DNA of 64,000 bases from the NCBI RefSeq assembly GCF_036370855.1, contig NC_088101.1, positions 6,021,501 through 6,085,500 on the forward strand. The letters run 5' to 3'. The position numbers and the translations under genes were made by a program. This stretch comes from Dromaius novaehollandiae. Its lineage: Eukaryota > Chordata > Aves > Casuariiformes > Dromaiidae. Below, one piece after another: positions 32,384 to 41,355 of the stretch. The notes below the pieces were generated by a model. It was not told where the DNA came from, searched no databases, and saw only the letters and a program-made list of their open reading frames with translations. Each line of letters opens with the position of its first letter. Positions within the stretch are counted from its first letter, which is position 1.

Positions 32384-34981
32384 TTAATTCACCTGACTCT
32401 CTGCTTCCTGTCTTGTCCTTGCCCTGAGGTCTGGGCGCACCCACTTCATAGGGACCCATCTTACCATTTCTCCCTGCCTGACCGCTGCATACCCTCGTCC
32501 TTGGGTTACCAGCTGCCACCCCTCTTCCCATTCCCCTTTTTCCGGGATTCGGACCTTTACGTCTGGTCCCTCGTGCATCGCTCGGACCGCCCAATGCTTT
32601 TCCGCTGGCGTCTTGTTCTCCTCCCCCCTGGTGAACTGATTCAGACCGAATAAGGCGCGCATAATTATTTCTGATTGTTTGTGCGCGGGGATTCTTTGTG
32701 TATATCCTTCCCCCTCCCCAAGAATCTCGAGCCTTTGCTTTAAAGTGTGGTTTGCTCGCTCGACGATGGCCTGACCTGTGCTATTATAGGCAATACTGTG
32801 CACTAGCTTAATTCCCCACCGTACGGCCCATTCTCTCGTGCTTTGCGCTGTGAAACATGTGCCGTTGTCTGTTTTAATAGTTTCTGGGGCACCCAGCCAG
32901 GCCATTGCCGTGTGCCAATGCAACTGTGCCGCCCGCGCTGTGACTCGTTTATGTTGGGTCGCAACGATGATACCGCTGTGTGTGTCCACTGTGACAGCCA
33001 GCCAGGGCCGTGGTCGAAGTCGCTGGCACATTGTGAAGTCCGTTTGCCATATTTGGTTTCCTTTCAGCCCCCTGGGGTTGATGCCGGCGCCCCACAGGGG
33101 GGTTTTTTGGCAATACGGGCAAGCCGCAACCACTTCACGAGCCGTGGTGAGGGGGATGTTGCAGCTTTTTGCCAGTGCTTTTGCACCAACATGGAGAAGG
33201 TCGTGCACCTGCCTTGCTTCTGCGACTGTCCACACACCTTTGGCCGCTTGATCGGCTTTATCGTTGCCTTCTTGGTACACTCCTTGGATTGCCTCATGAC
33301 TCCGAACATGAATAACAGAGGCAGTGGCCCGCCGCTGTTGTAGGGCTTCTTCTAGCATTAGCGCAATGGGCGATCCGGCCCATCCGGGATATGACATGTT
33401 GTGTAACAATTTAAAGACGAACATGGAGTCTGTCACTACATTCAAATGCTCTTCTGGCCACATTTGCAATGCCTGCGCCACAGCTCGGGCCTCTAGATGC
33501 TGTACGCTACTGTCCGGCTCGCTGATCTTCACTCGGTGCCATGGGGCCCTTTGATCTTGCCACACAACAACCGCTGCCCTGGTCACCGATGACGCGTCGG
33601 TGAACACTGTGCGCCCTGGTGCAGGTCGCTGTAGCACTCGGGCTTTCAGATGGGGCCGAAGGACGGAGAGGTGTGTATACATCTCCAGCACAGGCGATAA
33701 TCTGATTGTTCCTGGGAATCCTTCTAAAGCTATTGCTATACTATCTTGTTTCTGGACCACGCTGTCCCATTGACTCCTTTTTACTGGCAGGTAAATGGAC
33801 TCAGGCTCCTTCGCGAAGTGCCGAACGGTGGCGGTTCGTCCCTTCTGTATCATCTGTGCCAACGCTGTTACGATTGTGACGTATGCCGTACTTATTTGGT
33901 TCGACACTATCCACCATACGACTTCCGGACGCTCCGGCGTCCCTTGTCCTAGAACGCCTATGGCTCCTGTTCTTGTAACTGCCACGTACAGATTGATTGG
34001 TCTGGCCGGGTCGTATCTCGTTACTCCGCCCTTTGCCATGAGATCTTCTATTTTTCGGAGGGCTTCTAACGCGTTCGGTGTCATCTGCCTCGGTTCCCAT
34101 GGTTTGTGGCCCTTGAGCAACTCGAACAGTGGCTCCATCCACTCCTTGGGAATACCTATCAGCCCTCGCAGCCATTGGAGAGCTCCAACCAATTGCTGTA
34201 CATCATGCAACGTCCGTATCTCTCTATTGAGATTTATCGGCTGTGGGACCACAGCTCTGGGGAGGATGGTGGTTCCCAGATAGTCGACAGATTCTCCCCT
34301 TTGCGTCTTCGCTTTCTGGACGTACAAGCCCGCTTCATTTAGGCAGTTAATTACTGCCTGTTCTGCCTGATCGGTTTCTTGCTGGGTCTCTGCAGCTATT
34401 AGGAGGTCGTCCATGTAATGGATGACAAGCGCGCGCGGGAGCTGCGCCCTTACCGGCTGCAATACCTTAGCTACTGCCGCCTGACAAATCGTAGGTGAAT
34501 TTTTTATGCCCTGCGGGAGGACGGTCCATTGATATCGTGCTGCTGGCTCCTGCAGATTCTCTGAGGGCAGTGTGAAGGCAAATCGAGCTTTGTCCTGAAG
34601 GGCTAATGGTATAGAGAAAAAGCAATCTTGGATATCCATCACCACCACTGGCCAATTCTTTGGTATTGCTGATGGTAGTGGCAACCCTGGCTGGAGGGCA
34701 CCCATCGCTTCCATCTGCTGATTTACCGCTCGTAGGTCGTGCAGTAATCGAAATTTAGACTTGTCCTTTTTGTGTATCACAAATATAGGAGTGTTCCAGG
34801 GACTGTGGCTTTCCTCCAGGTGTCCCTGCTCTAGTTCTCTACTTACTATTTGTCGGGCAGCCGCCAATTTGTCCCCTGTCAATGGCCACTGCTCTACCCA
34901 CACAGGCTCATTGGAGCACCATGTCAGCGGGACAGCGAAATGAGCCCCGAGGAGGTAGGCAGTGGCCCTTACCCTAAATTT
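32384..34981 (-). CDS. pol: Pol: reverse transcriptase, RNase H, integrase (intact open frame)
   Basis: Read by a -1 frameshift from pro at 34,975-34,981; the frame is then open without a stop to 32,384. Residue numbers count from the GTG codon at 34,903 (839 codons). Reverse transcriptase: catalytic Asp in VVVMDIQD (D90), LPQG at 129-132 and YMDD at 163-166. RNase H: FTDAS (D436), HLEAR (E471), VTDSM (D492) and NDKAD (D551). Integrase: zinc site H567/H571 and C595/C598, then D622 (WQTDF), D679 (KTDNG) and E715 (IVERAN), with exactly 35 residues between the last two. All checked active-site residues are present. The enzyme would copy viral RNA and integrate the DNA. The intact frame fits a young insertion. 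Confidence 0.93.
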   Translation of the reverse strand, partial: KFRVRATAYLLGAHFAVPLTWCSNEPVWVEQWPLTGDKLAAARQIVSRELEQGHLEESHSPWNTPIFVIHKKDKSKFRLLHDLRAVNQQMEAMGALQPGLPLPSAIPKNWPVVVMDIQDCFFSIPLALQDKARFAFTLPSENLQEPAARYQWTVLPQGIKNSPTICQAAVAKVLQPVRAQLPRALVIHYMDDLLIAAETQQETDQAEQAVINCLNEAGLYVQKAKTQRGESVDYLGTTILPRAVVPQPINLNREIRTLHDVQQLVGALQWLRGLIGIPKEWMEPLFELLKGHKPWEPRQMTPNALEALRKIEDLMAKGGVTRYDPARPINLYVAVTRTGAIGVLGQGTPERPEVVWWIVSNQISTAYVTIVTALAQMIQKGRTATVRHFAKEPESIYLPVKRSQWDSVVQKQDSIAIALEGFPGTIRLSPVLEMYTHLSVLRPHLKARVLQRPAPGRTVFTDASSVTRAAVVVWQDQRAPWHRVKISEPDSSVQHLEARAVAQALQMWPEEHLNVVTDSMFVFKLLHNMSYPGWAGSPIALMLEEALQQRRATASVIHVRSHEAIQGVYQEGNDKADQAAKGVWTVAEARQVHDLLHVGAKALAKSCNIPLTTAREVVAACPYCQKTPLWGAGINPRGLKGNQIWQTDFTMCQRLRPRPWLAVTVDTHSGIIVATQHKRVTARAAQLHWHTAMAWLGAPETIKTDNGTCFTAQSTREWAVRWGIKLVHSIAYNSTGQAIVERANHTLKQRLEILGEGEGYTQRIPAHKQSEIIMRALFGLNQFTRGEENKTPAEKHWAVRAMHEGPDVKVRIPEKGEWEEGWQLVTQGRGYAAVRQGEMVRWVPMKWVRPDLRARTRQEAESQVN

Positions 34982-35343
34982 GTCAGGTGAAAGCCGCTTT
35001 GCAATAAGGCATCTCGCCCTAACAATGGTTCCCCTATGGCAGTTATGTACGGCCGCACACGGATGATCTGAGCAGGCCTATCCGGGTCCTCCAATACAAT
35101 TGTGATATCGGTTTCAGAAATCATAGCCTCCGCCCTGCCTCCCACTCCATCTAACGAGCTTGCCACTTTTGCTGGCCAACTCGATGGCCACAACCACGAG
35201 GGCACACATGTAACATCTGCCCCCGTATCTAGCATCATTATTAAGGGGATACTAGGAGGACCCGCCCCTGGTGGGCCTATCAGATGCGCTTTCACTCGGG
35301 GTCTCTTCTCACACCCTAAGACCAGGGCCACGCGGGGTTTCCC
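34969..35343 (-). CDS. pro: Retroviral aspartic protease, in its own frame
   Basis: Cuts the Gag and Gag-Pol polyproteins and works as a homodimer. The frame is entered by a -1 shift from gag at 35,337-35,343. It is open further upstream to 35,514, inside the nucleocapsid-coding region. The active-site motif LDTGADVTCV is at about 35,232-35,203. The conserved C-terminal GRDALLQ lies near 35,010, followed by the slippery site and a TAA at 34,969-34,971. Length after the shift is about 124 residues, normal for a protease domain. No dUTPase is fused to it, unlike several betaretroviruses. Alpharetroviruses encode protease in the gag frame, so the separate frame is a betaretrovirus-like trait. 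Confidence 0.9.
   Translation of the reverse strand, partial: GKPRVALVLGCEKRPRVKAHLIGPPGAGPPSIPLIMMLDTGADVTCVPSWLWPSSWPAKVASSLDGVGGRAEAMISETDITIVLEDPDRPAQIIRVRPYITAIGEPLLGRDALLQSGFHLTNLG
34975..34981 (-). promoter_or_regulatory. pro-pol -1 ribosomal frameshift site AAATTTA
   Basis: On the minus strand A AAT TTA is in register with the pro frame (codons AAT, TTA, then GGG and stop TAA at 34,969-34,971). Slipping back one base enters the pol frame, which is open from here on. Confidence 0.9.
35337..35343 (-). promoter_or_regulatory. gag-pro -1 ribosomal frameshift site GGGAAAC
   Basis: On the minus strand G GGA AAC is in register with the gag frame (…AAG GGA AAC CCC…). Gag terminates about eight codons later, at 35,316-35,318. 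Shifting back one base gives the pro frame. Confidence 0.9.
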
Positions 35344-36465
35344 TTCGGAGTTTGGTCGCTGGAGCTGTCCATCAGCGGTGTGTTGTTGTTGACGGGGGCT
35401 ACTTGAGGCCGGCTCACCGGGGAGGGGTGGCCCCCTAGTTGCCCTCCCCGCTTCTCGTTTCCCGACCGCCGACAATCTCGTGCTCTGTGTCCTGGTTTTC
35501 CACAGGCCCAGCATGTAAGGCTCCCCATACCACCTGTTGGGCGCGCGTAACTTCCCTTATTCGTGCACTGTGCTCTCAAATGGCCCATTCGCCCGCAGCC
35601 AAAGCATGGGCCTCCTTTTGGACCTCCTCTAGCTCTAACCTCCGGCATTGCCATAACTGCTGCAGCAATCTGTAGGGCTGTGGTCTTGTCCCGGTGTTCT
35701 AATACGTACTTGATCGTCTGCCCTAGACTTGCTCCCTTAGGCGCTGTTCTTAGGATTTCTTTTGTCAACTCGTTGCCCTGCTGTTTGATACATTCCAACA
35801 TCACCGCTCCTTTTGCAGCGTCTGGTAAAGATGCAAGTTCTACTGCTGCCTGTAGCCTGTCACAAAACCTGTCAAACGGCTCTCCCACTCTCTGTTTCAC
35901 AGTCGTCCATGGGTCTGCCTGCTGCACCAGTGGCCCAATATCATCAAAGGCCTTTCGAGATGCTTCTGTTGCCGCCAGTATCTCCCGAGGTCTCAGGCCC
36001 GCTGCCTGCTGCTGGGGTGTAGCCATGGCCGCATCATTTCCTCTTAACCGCGCTAGGGTGGATTGGCCCAGTGGGTTCTGCGGGTCTGCCTGCGCGGCCA
36101 TCAACGCCTGCTGCAGGCGCGAGGTCCACGCTTCTTTCCACATAAGGACCATCGTGGGCGATAAAACCAGTCGCGCGAGGGCGCGACAATCCCACGGTAT
36201 TAGACCTCCCGCGTGCACCGCGTCCAGCAACGTCTGTGTCACCGGGTGTCGCAGGCCCTGTTCTTGCACTGCTTTCAATAGCTGTTGTACCGTCTTTGGG
36301 TCGAGGGGCATCCATTCCACTGCCCCCCCCCCCCGGGGCAACTCGTACTGGGAAGGCCCCTATTGGCGCACGAAACTTGAGGCCACTCAGGGCACATTCC
36401 GTCGCTATCAGCTTCCAGTCCGTTAGGGGAATTTCTTTTCCCCCTCCCGCTTGGGCAGAACCTGC

Positions 36466-36555
36466 TGTCTCTGATAGCCCTCTTTGTTTAGCTGCTGCCT
36501 CTGATAGCCCTCTTTGTTTAGCTGTTGCCTCTGATAGCCCTCTTTGTTTAGCTGT
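36466..36555 (-). repeat. 30-bp tandem triplication inside gag
   Basis: CTGATAGCCC recurs at 36,471, 36,501 and 36,531, a 30-bp period. In the gag middle frame it encodes three copies of a ten-residue unit between matrix and capsid. Copies differ by one or two bases. Confidence 0.92.
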
Positions 36556-37597
36556 TTCTTCTTCCAGAGCTGTAAGCAGCATAAACATCTGCTCCACATC
36601 TCTTGTGACTTTCCTCCTTTTTTTTTTTTTTTTTCTTTTTTTTTTCTTTCTTTTTTTTTTTTCTTCGCCTCTGACTGCGGCGGGGGAACTCCGCCCTAGT
36701 TGCTGCACCTGAGTCTTCAGTCTCCTCCTTCCGCAATGCTGGTCGACGCCCACTCCTCTCTCGGCCAGCGCCATCTTTCCCCGGGTGCGGCACCCTCGGT
36801 CTTTCCCCTGCTTCTGGTCTTTCCCCTGCTTCTTCTCTTCTTTCGTCCTCCCACTGCACCCGAATCATGGCCCCCGGTAGCCAGTCTCGGGGATCATCCA
36901 CTATAATCGGTCTTTCCTTTTCTTCTGCCTCCTCCACTTTCACCTTGCTTTCTTTTCCTCTACCCGCCTCTGGCTTTTTCATATCTCGGTCTCCACAAAG
37001 GTCTCCTGGTTCTCCCCCTTCCATCGCCCTCATCTCTTTCCACGGATACCGCGGCGGTGGCGGAGAAGAGGGCGTTATTGGGTAAGCCTCTGGAGTTTTT
37101 GCCTCCCCCTCTCCCCGCTCTGGTTCTTGATTAACCGCCTCCTCCTTTATGTCTGTTTCCACACTCTCCGTTTTCACTTCATCCCCTACTATCGTCTCTC
37201 CCTCTATCGCCTCCGTTCGCTCCTCTGCGTTCGCTGCTGTCTGTGTTGCCATTTCCGCGGACATGTGTAGCGCCGCGCGGGCAGCCTGCCAGGTCTCAAG
37301 CTCCTCCCTAATCCTTTCTAAAATGATCGTTATATCTCCCCACGTCTTAAGCTCTGCGGCCTTCTTAGTGGCCATAGCTCTCTGAGCAAGTGCTCGAGTG
37401 CACTTCTCCCAGCCAGAAGGGGAAAAAATGTCCCCTGGTCTAACTATCGCTCCATCTTTCAGGAGCCGCCCGACGCAGTTCGCAACTGCATTCGCTCTCA
37501 TAGAGAGCACCCATTCCCGGGCACCCACGCGTACAACCTTAAGTACCGCGTCCATGATCCGGATCCTCTCGACCGCCTGCGGTCCGCCGTCTCAGCT

Positions 37598-37615
37598 ATC
37601 ACGTCGGGGTCACCA
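37598..37615 (-). other. Primer binding site, tRNA-Trp type
   Basis: On the minus strand TGGTGACCCCGACGTGAT begins two bases after the LTR end. This is the known tRNA-Trp primer site of avian leukosis/sarcoma viruses. The gag ATG follows only 42 bases downstream, an unusually short leader. Confidence 0.92.
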
Positions 37616-37617
37616 CT

Positions 37618-37847
37618 TGTCGCCTTCTGATGCGACAATCTCCCGTTCGCCTGAGACGGCACGGAGGCTCCCCCTGCCTCCGGGCCAATGAGCACTGGCA
37701 CCAATATGAGGATGCTGCAAATGGCGTTTATTGTACACATGTATTCGCTTATATACCTACAAGCATACTGCTATCTCTACGTCATATCCTTCCTCTTCCT
37801 TCCTCTTTCCGTGCCATCGCGAGATCTTCCGATCGCCGTTCCCTACA
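37618..37847 (-). mobile_element. 5' LTR of the provirus
   Basis: 230 bp, TG...CA ends. TATATAAG at 37,755-37,748 and AATAAA at 37,732-37,727. Four differences from the 3' LTR, all transitions. Confidence 0.95.
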
Positions 37848-37853
37848 CTGTGC
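37848..37853. repeat. Target-site duplication, right (CTGTGC)
   Basis: Directly abuts the outer end of the 5' LTR and is identical to 31,433-31,438. Confidence 0.92.
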
Positions 37854-40460
37854 AGCATCCCTCCTCACACTGAGACTCTTCTGCACACACTGTCAGCTAC
37901 CTGAGAGCAACAACCTCCTGGCCTGGAGGGGAATCAGAGACCTCCAGGAGAAACGTGCCATCCGCCACCAAACATCACCAAGCCAGTCCAACCCACAATG
38001 CACTGGCATAGAAAAAGAAAGATACTACACACTTTATGCCAGGGTACCTGAATATATACTTGCCTATAAGAAGGGCTCGTTTGACACCGGCCGAAGAAGA
38101 AGCCTGAGAACCACCTACCCAGGGCTCCCTCCTGCCCCCAGGAAGAAAGGATCCTCCAGCTTGCGCAGGAGCAGACTGCATGAACCTGGCAAGAGGAAAC
38201 CTCACAGAGTTTGAACAGCACTGAACAGTCATCCCTGGTCATTCGCTTGCCAGGGACAAAAAACAAAAGCAATTTTACTGCACCAAGGTGATGTGCGGGT
38301 AGCCTTCAGACTGCAGTGCCAGGAACTCTGGCTGCGGAGGCCACAAGCGCTTGCAGAGTGGCGTGAAGAAGGCAGAGACAAAGGGGAGGCCCCTCTGGGT
38401 GAGCAGGTGCCTCTGTAGGAGCTTACCAGGCCACGGACGAAGTGTCCCAGCACTCACTGCAAGAAGCTGCCCCATTTCTCTCTTGCACAGAGCTCAAGGA
38501 CCCAGGCAGCAATCAGGAAAAGCAGCAGAAGACAAGGCAGTAGATCGAGGGCAGATGCTAAGCCCACAAGGACCAGCCAGACTGCACCACCACCGCCGCC
38601 GCCAATACTCGCACACCTTCTGAACAGGCCAAATACCATAACCCACCATCACCTCGTGCCCTCTTTAAGCTGCCTCGCAGGTGGGTGAAGACATTTTGTG
38701 GCACTTGTGCAAAGGGAACGTATCCTCCCCCTCCACTGCCGCAAAGGCTGCCTGGGGCAGGATGGGAGTTCTCCCCAGACACGTTCATGAGGCAGCTCAC
38801 AACTGAATTGCACCTTGACTCCCGGGCTGAGCTCCCTCTGAAGGAAACAGCAACCTCAGCTGCTCGCGGGCAAAATAGGACCCTTAAGAAGGCAAGGTCA
38901 CAGAGCACTCCAGTGGCCTGCTGGAGAGCAGGCTCTTCTTTGTGCTCCTGAAAATCCTGCTGCCATTAACAGGAGAAACATCAATAAGCACTTAAAAATG
39001 CAACAGTCACTGCGAGAAGAGCTGGCATGACTTCCCGCTCCTAATTCACTGCATGGGCAACGGGTCATGTTTCGCCCACTGAGTGGCTCACCTCCGACAT
39101 CCTAGTCCTGGTCCTCACCATTGACATTGTTGGCTGAGGGAAGGGTTCTCCAAGCAAGTGTAAGATGTTCAAACATGCTTTATGTATTTTCCTTCTCTAA
39201 ATCAAATAAGAGAGTATAAAAATAAAATAAATAGTGACTAAGATGAACGGCAGTTCTGGAACTCATTTTCTGCGAGGCAGCCCTCTTCATACTGCTGTGC
39301 ACATCTGTCTGCTAAAAATTTGATAAGAACATGAAAAGAAAGCAGCTCGAGAAAGGGAAAGATGAACAGAAAAGAGAACACAAGAGAAACTGTCTCGAGG
39401 TACAACCTGATGAACTCAGAGTATTGCTACATCACAAAGTAGCTTCTCCCATGTAAAGCAGATCAGACAAGATGGTACAAAGAAGGTTGGGGCTCTGAAT
39501 CAAGAGCTTCTCCTTTGAGCCGCTCTTCAGTTCAGCTACAAGAGACTGCAGAAACACCATCAGGAATTATTTTCCTTTTCTGAGAAGATGAGCCACAAAA
39601 GCCAAGTTGGGTTTCCTTCAAACTCAGCAGGTATCTTTCCACTCCCATTGGTAGGAAACTAGTCAAGCCCTAGCCATCAGCTGCCCAGACTGAGCACAAG
39701 GGTTTATTCTCACTTTGACATGGCCCCTGTTCATAGCACCCCCCGATGAGTCTGAACCCCTTTATGCTTGGGGAGGGAGCGTCACATCTCCACAGTGGTG
39801 CAAAGGGAGCTGAAGGCAATTGAGAGTCAGACTCTGAGCGATTCCCTCTTCATTTGCTTGCTTAGCTTTCTTGGTAAGTTGTGTCCAGAGTAAGGAAGGT
39901 AGTTTGCTGTGTCACTTTCTTATTTCAAGCATTTTCAAGTTGCTCCACTGTTTTTCATTACTTCTTCTCCCCCCATCCTGCTTTTGAGAAGGTAAGCGAT
40001 GGTAGTTTCAGGGGCCACTACGCAATTGCAGCTCAACATTCAGTGCAAAACACTACAAGGTCATGTACTGATGCGAGTGAGGCACCTCAGAAGAGAGAAC
40101 CCTTAACACCCGCTCACTAGAAAGGACAAACAGTTGAAACGTTTTACTCCTGAAAAGGGCTCGCTGCCCTGGCTTTTCTTCTCCCTTTAAAACCTATTGC
40201 TTTGGAAAAGCACCTTAAAAAGCCAGGTGGAAAGTAACAAAGAAGAATGGATTAACATTTCCTCCCTTTGCTTGAAGAGGCTGTTAGTTAAATCCAGGGC
40301 CCCTTTGTGCCGGGCGCTGTAACACCTTGGGAGAGAGAGAAGTCCTGTGCCAGGGAACTCCTCACCTCCACGGCCACGTCGCAGAGCAAGGACCAGGGCA
40401 GCCAGGCGAGAGCAGCGTCACGGACGGCCCAGGCAGCAGCAGGGATGAGACCGGCCTCCA
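37854..40460. other. 2.6 kb without a supported gene
   Basis: Mixed-composition DNA. A minus-strand open frame at 38,275-38,475 (66 codons) has non-repetitive, protein-like composition (…GLPFVSAFFTPLCKRLWPPQ…) and ends GYPHITLVQ. A minus-strand stretch at about 40,370-40,480 (ELRKRLEAGLIPAAAW…) ends at a good donor, GTGGAG|GTGAGG. Neither has a recognised family or a phase-matched neighbour exon, so I do not call genes. Confidence 0.35.
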
Positions 40461-40462
40461 AT

Positions 40463-40636
40463 CTCTTCCTCAGCTCCACAACCTGCTCCCAGCACTGTGC
40501 TCTGCAGGGGTGGGCTCAGCCTCTTCCTCAGCTCCACGACCTGCTCCCAGCACTGTGCTCTGCAGGGATGGGCTCAGCCTCTTCCTCAGCTCCACGACCT
40601 GCTCCCAGCACTGTGCTCTGCAGGGATGGGCTCAGC
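40463..40636. repeat. 58-bp tandem repeat, three copies
   Basis: CTCTTCCTCAGCTCCAC begins at 40,463, 40,521 and 40,579. Copies are almost identical (A/G and G/A differences only). A 58-bp period is not a multiple of three, so it does not code a regular protein repeat. Confidence 0.93.
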
Positions 40637-40728
40637 CCATCCCCTGCGGAGCTGCAGAGCAAACAGAAAGTCTAGCTCTTCCTCTCTTGTTAAAGCACTC
40701 CCTTACAAATGATAGTGAGGAATACTAG

Positions 40729-41355
40729 ACTATAACTGTCCCATATAGGACTTGGAAAATCCTCCTTGTCAAAGACACTTGAGTCTTCTTCCCCTGTCTT
40801 TCCTACTGTGAAAGGTCCCACACAAAGGCTTTGTCCCCCTGAGTCCCCATGGTCAGACAGTGCCTGTCATGCAGCATTGCTTTTCCTGCTGCTTCCCAGG
40901 CTTCGCATGTTTTAAAACACGTGTTTCCTAAAGAAGCACCTTCCCTTTCTCCTATTGAACAAGCTTGGGAAGAGTTCAGACTTACTGCCTTGTCTGATTT
41001 GCATCAGGCCTCCTGGACTGAGGTTGTGTGAACCAGCAAGCAGTTAGTTTTGTTGTGGTTCTTTTGCTTTTTTCTTTAAGGGAAGACTCGTATCTCACAA
41101 ATGCCTGGGCTCAATCCATCTACTGGGCTCAATCCTGCCCCCCCAGGGCAGACAGCTTTGTAAAAGGGCAACTGGAGGCAGCCATGTGTTCCCCCAGAAA
41201 GGCCCCTTTGAGCAATGGGGCAGTTGCTCTGCTGTGCCGGATGACCCGCTGCAGTCCAGGGGTGCCTCGAGGCGAGCAGGGAGGATCTTCAGTCTTCTGG
41301 TAGCTCCCAGCATGGACATGGGTGGGATGGGGATGGGGGGGTGGCACGGGAGGGG
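40729..41355 (+). repeat. Unidentified interspersed element, right copy (inverted relative to 12,408-13,090)
   Basis: Starts ACTATAACTGTCCCATATAG. It matches the reverse complement of 12,408-13,090 through to GGGTGGCACGGGAGGG. Several small deletions relative to the left copy, for example after GCTTCCCAGGCTT (40,902). Confidence 0.7.

Larger units (their letters stand above)
35316..37555 (-). pseudogene. gag: gag: matrix, capsid and nucleocapsid, split over three frames
   Basis: Structural polyprotein. Segment 1 starts at ATG 37,555-37,553. It holds a matrix-like N terminus (MDAVLKVV) and an acidic linker with PPPPRY at about residues 165-170, a PPxY late-domain motif that recruits ubiquitin ligases for budding. 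It leaves frame in the lysine-coding A-runs at about 36,618-36,675. Segment 2, in a second frame, carries a 10-residue repeat (AKQRGLSEA type, three times) and an APIGAFPVRV region, and leaves frame at a G12 run (36,323-36,334). Segment 3 holds the capsid, with a major homology region (QRVGEPFDRFCDRL, about 35,897-35,856), then two zinc knuckles CFGCGRMGHLRAQC (35,606-35,565) and CWACGKPGHRARDC (35,513-35,472). The rest is intact, so the breaks may be recent slippage or sequencing errors. Confidence 0.88.
31439..37847 (-). mobile_element. Class II endogenous retrovirus (avian alpha/beta-like provirus), complete with two LTRs
   Basis: A 6,409-bp provirus in minus orientation. It has two 230-bp LTRs with TG...CA ends, flanked by a perfect 6-bp target-site duplication CTGTGC (31,433-31,438 and 37,848-37,853). 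It also has a tRNA-Trp primer binding site, a polypurine tract, gag-pro-pol in three frames and a remnant env. Six-base duplications are usual for alpha- and betaretroviruses. The PBS is of the avian leukosis type, but pro has its own frame, as in betaretroviruses. The LTRs differ at four positions in 230, all transitions, so the insertion is fairly recent. gag is frameshifted twice and env is largely deleted, so the copy is defective for making virus particles. Confidence 0.95.

Noticed and set aside
35344-35514. Protease starting at the far upstream end of its open frame
   Set aside because: This part overlaps the second zinc knuckle of gag in another frame. The in-register slippery site at 35,337-35,343 sets the real entry point.
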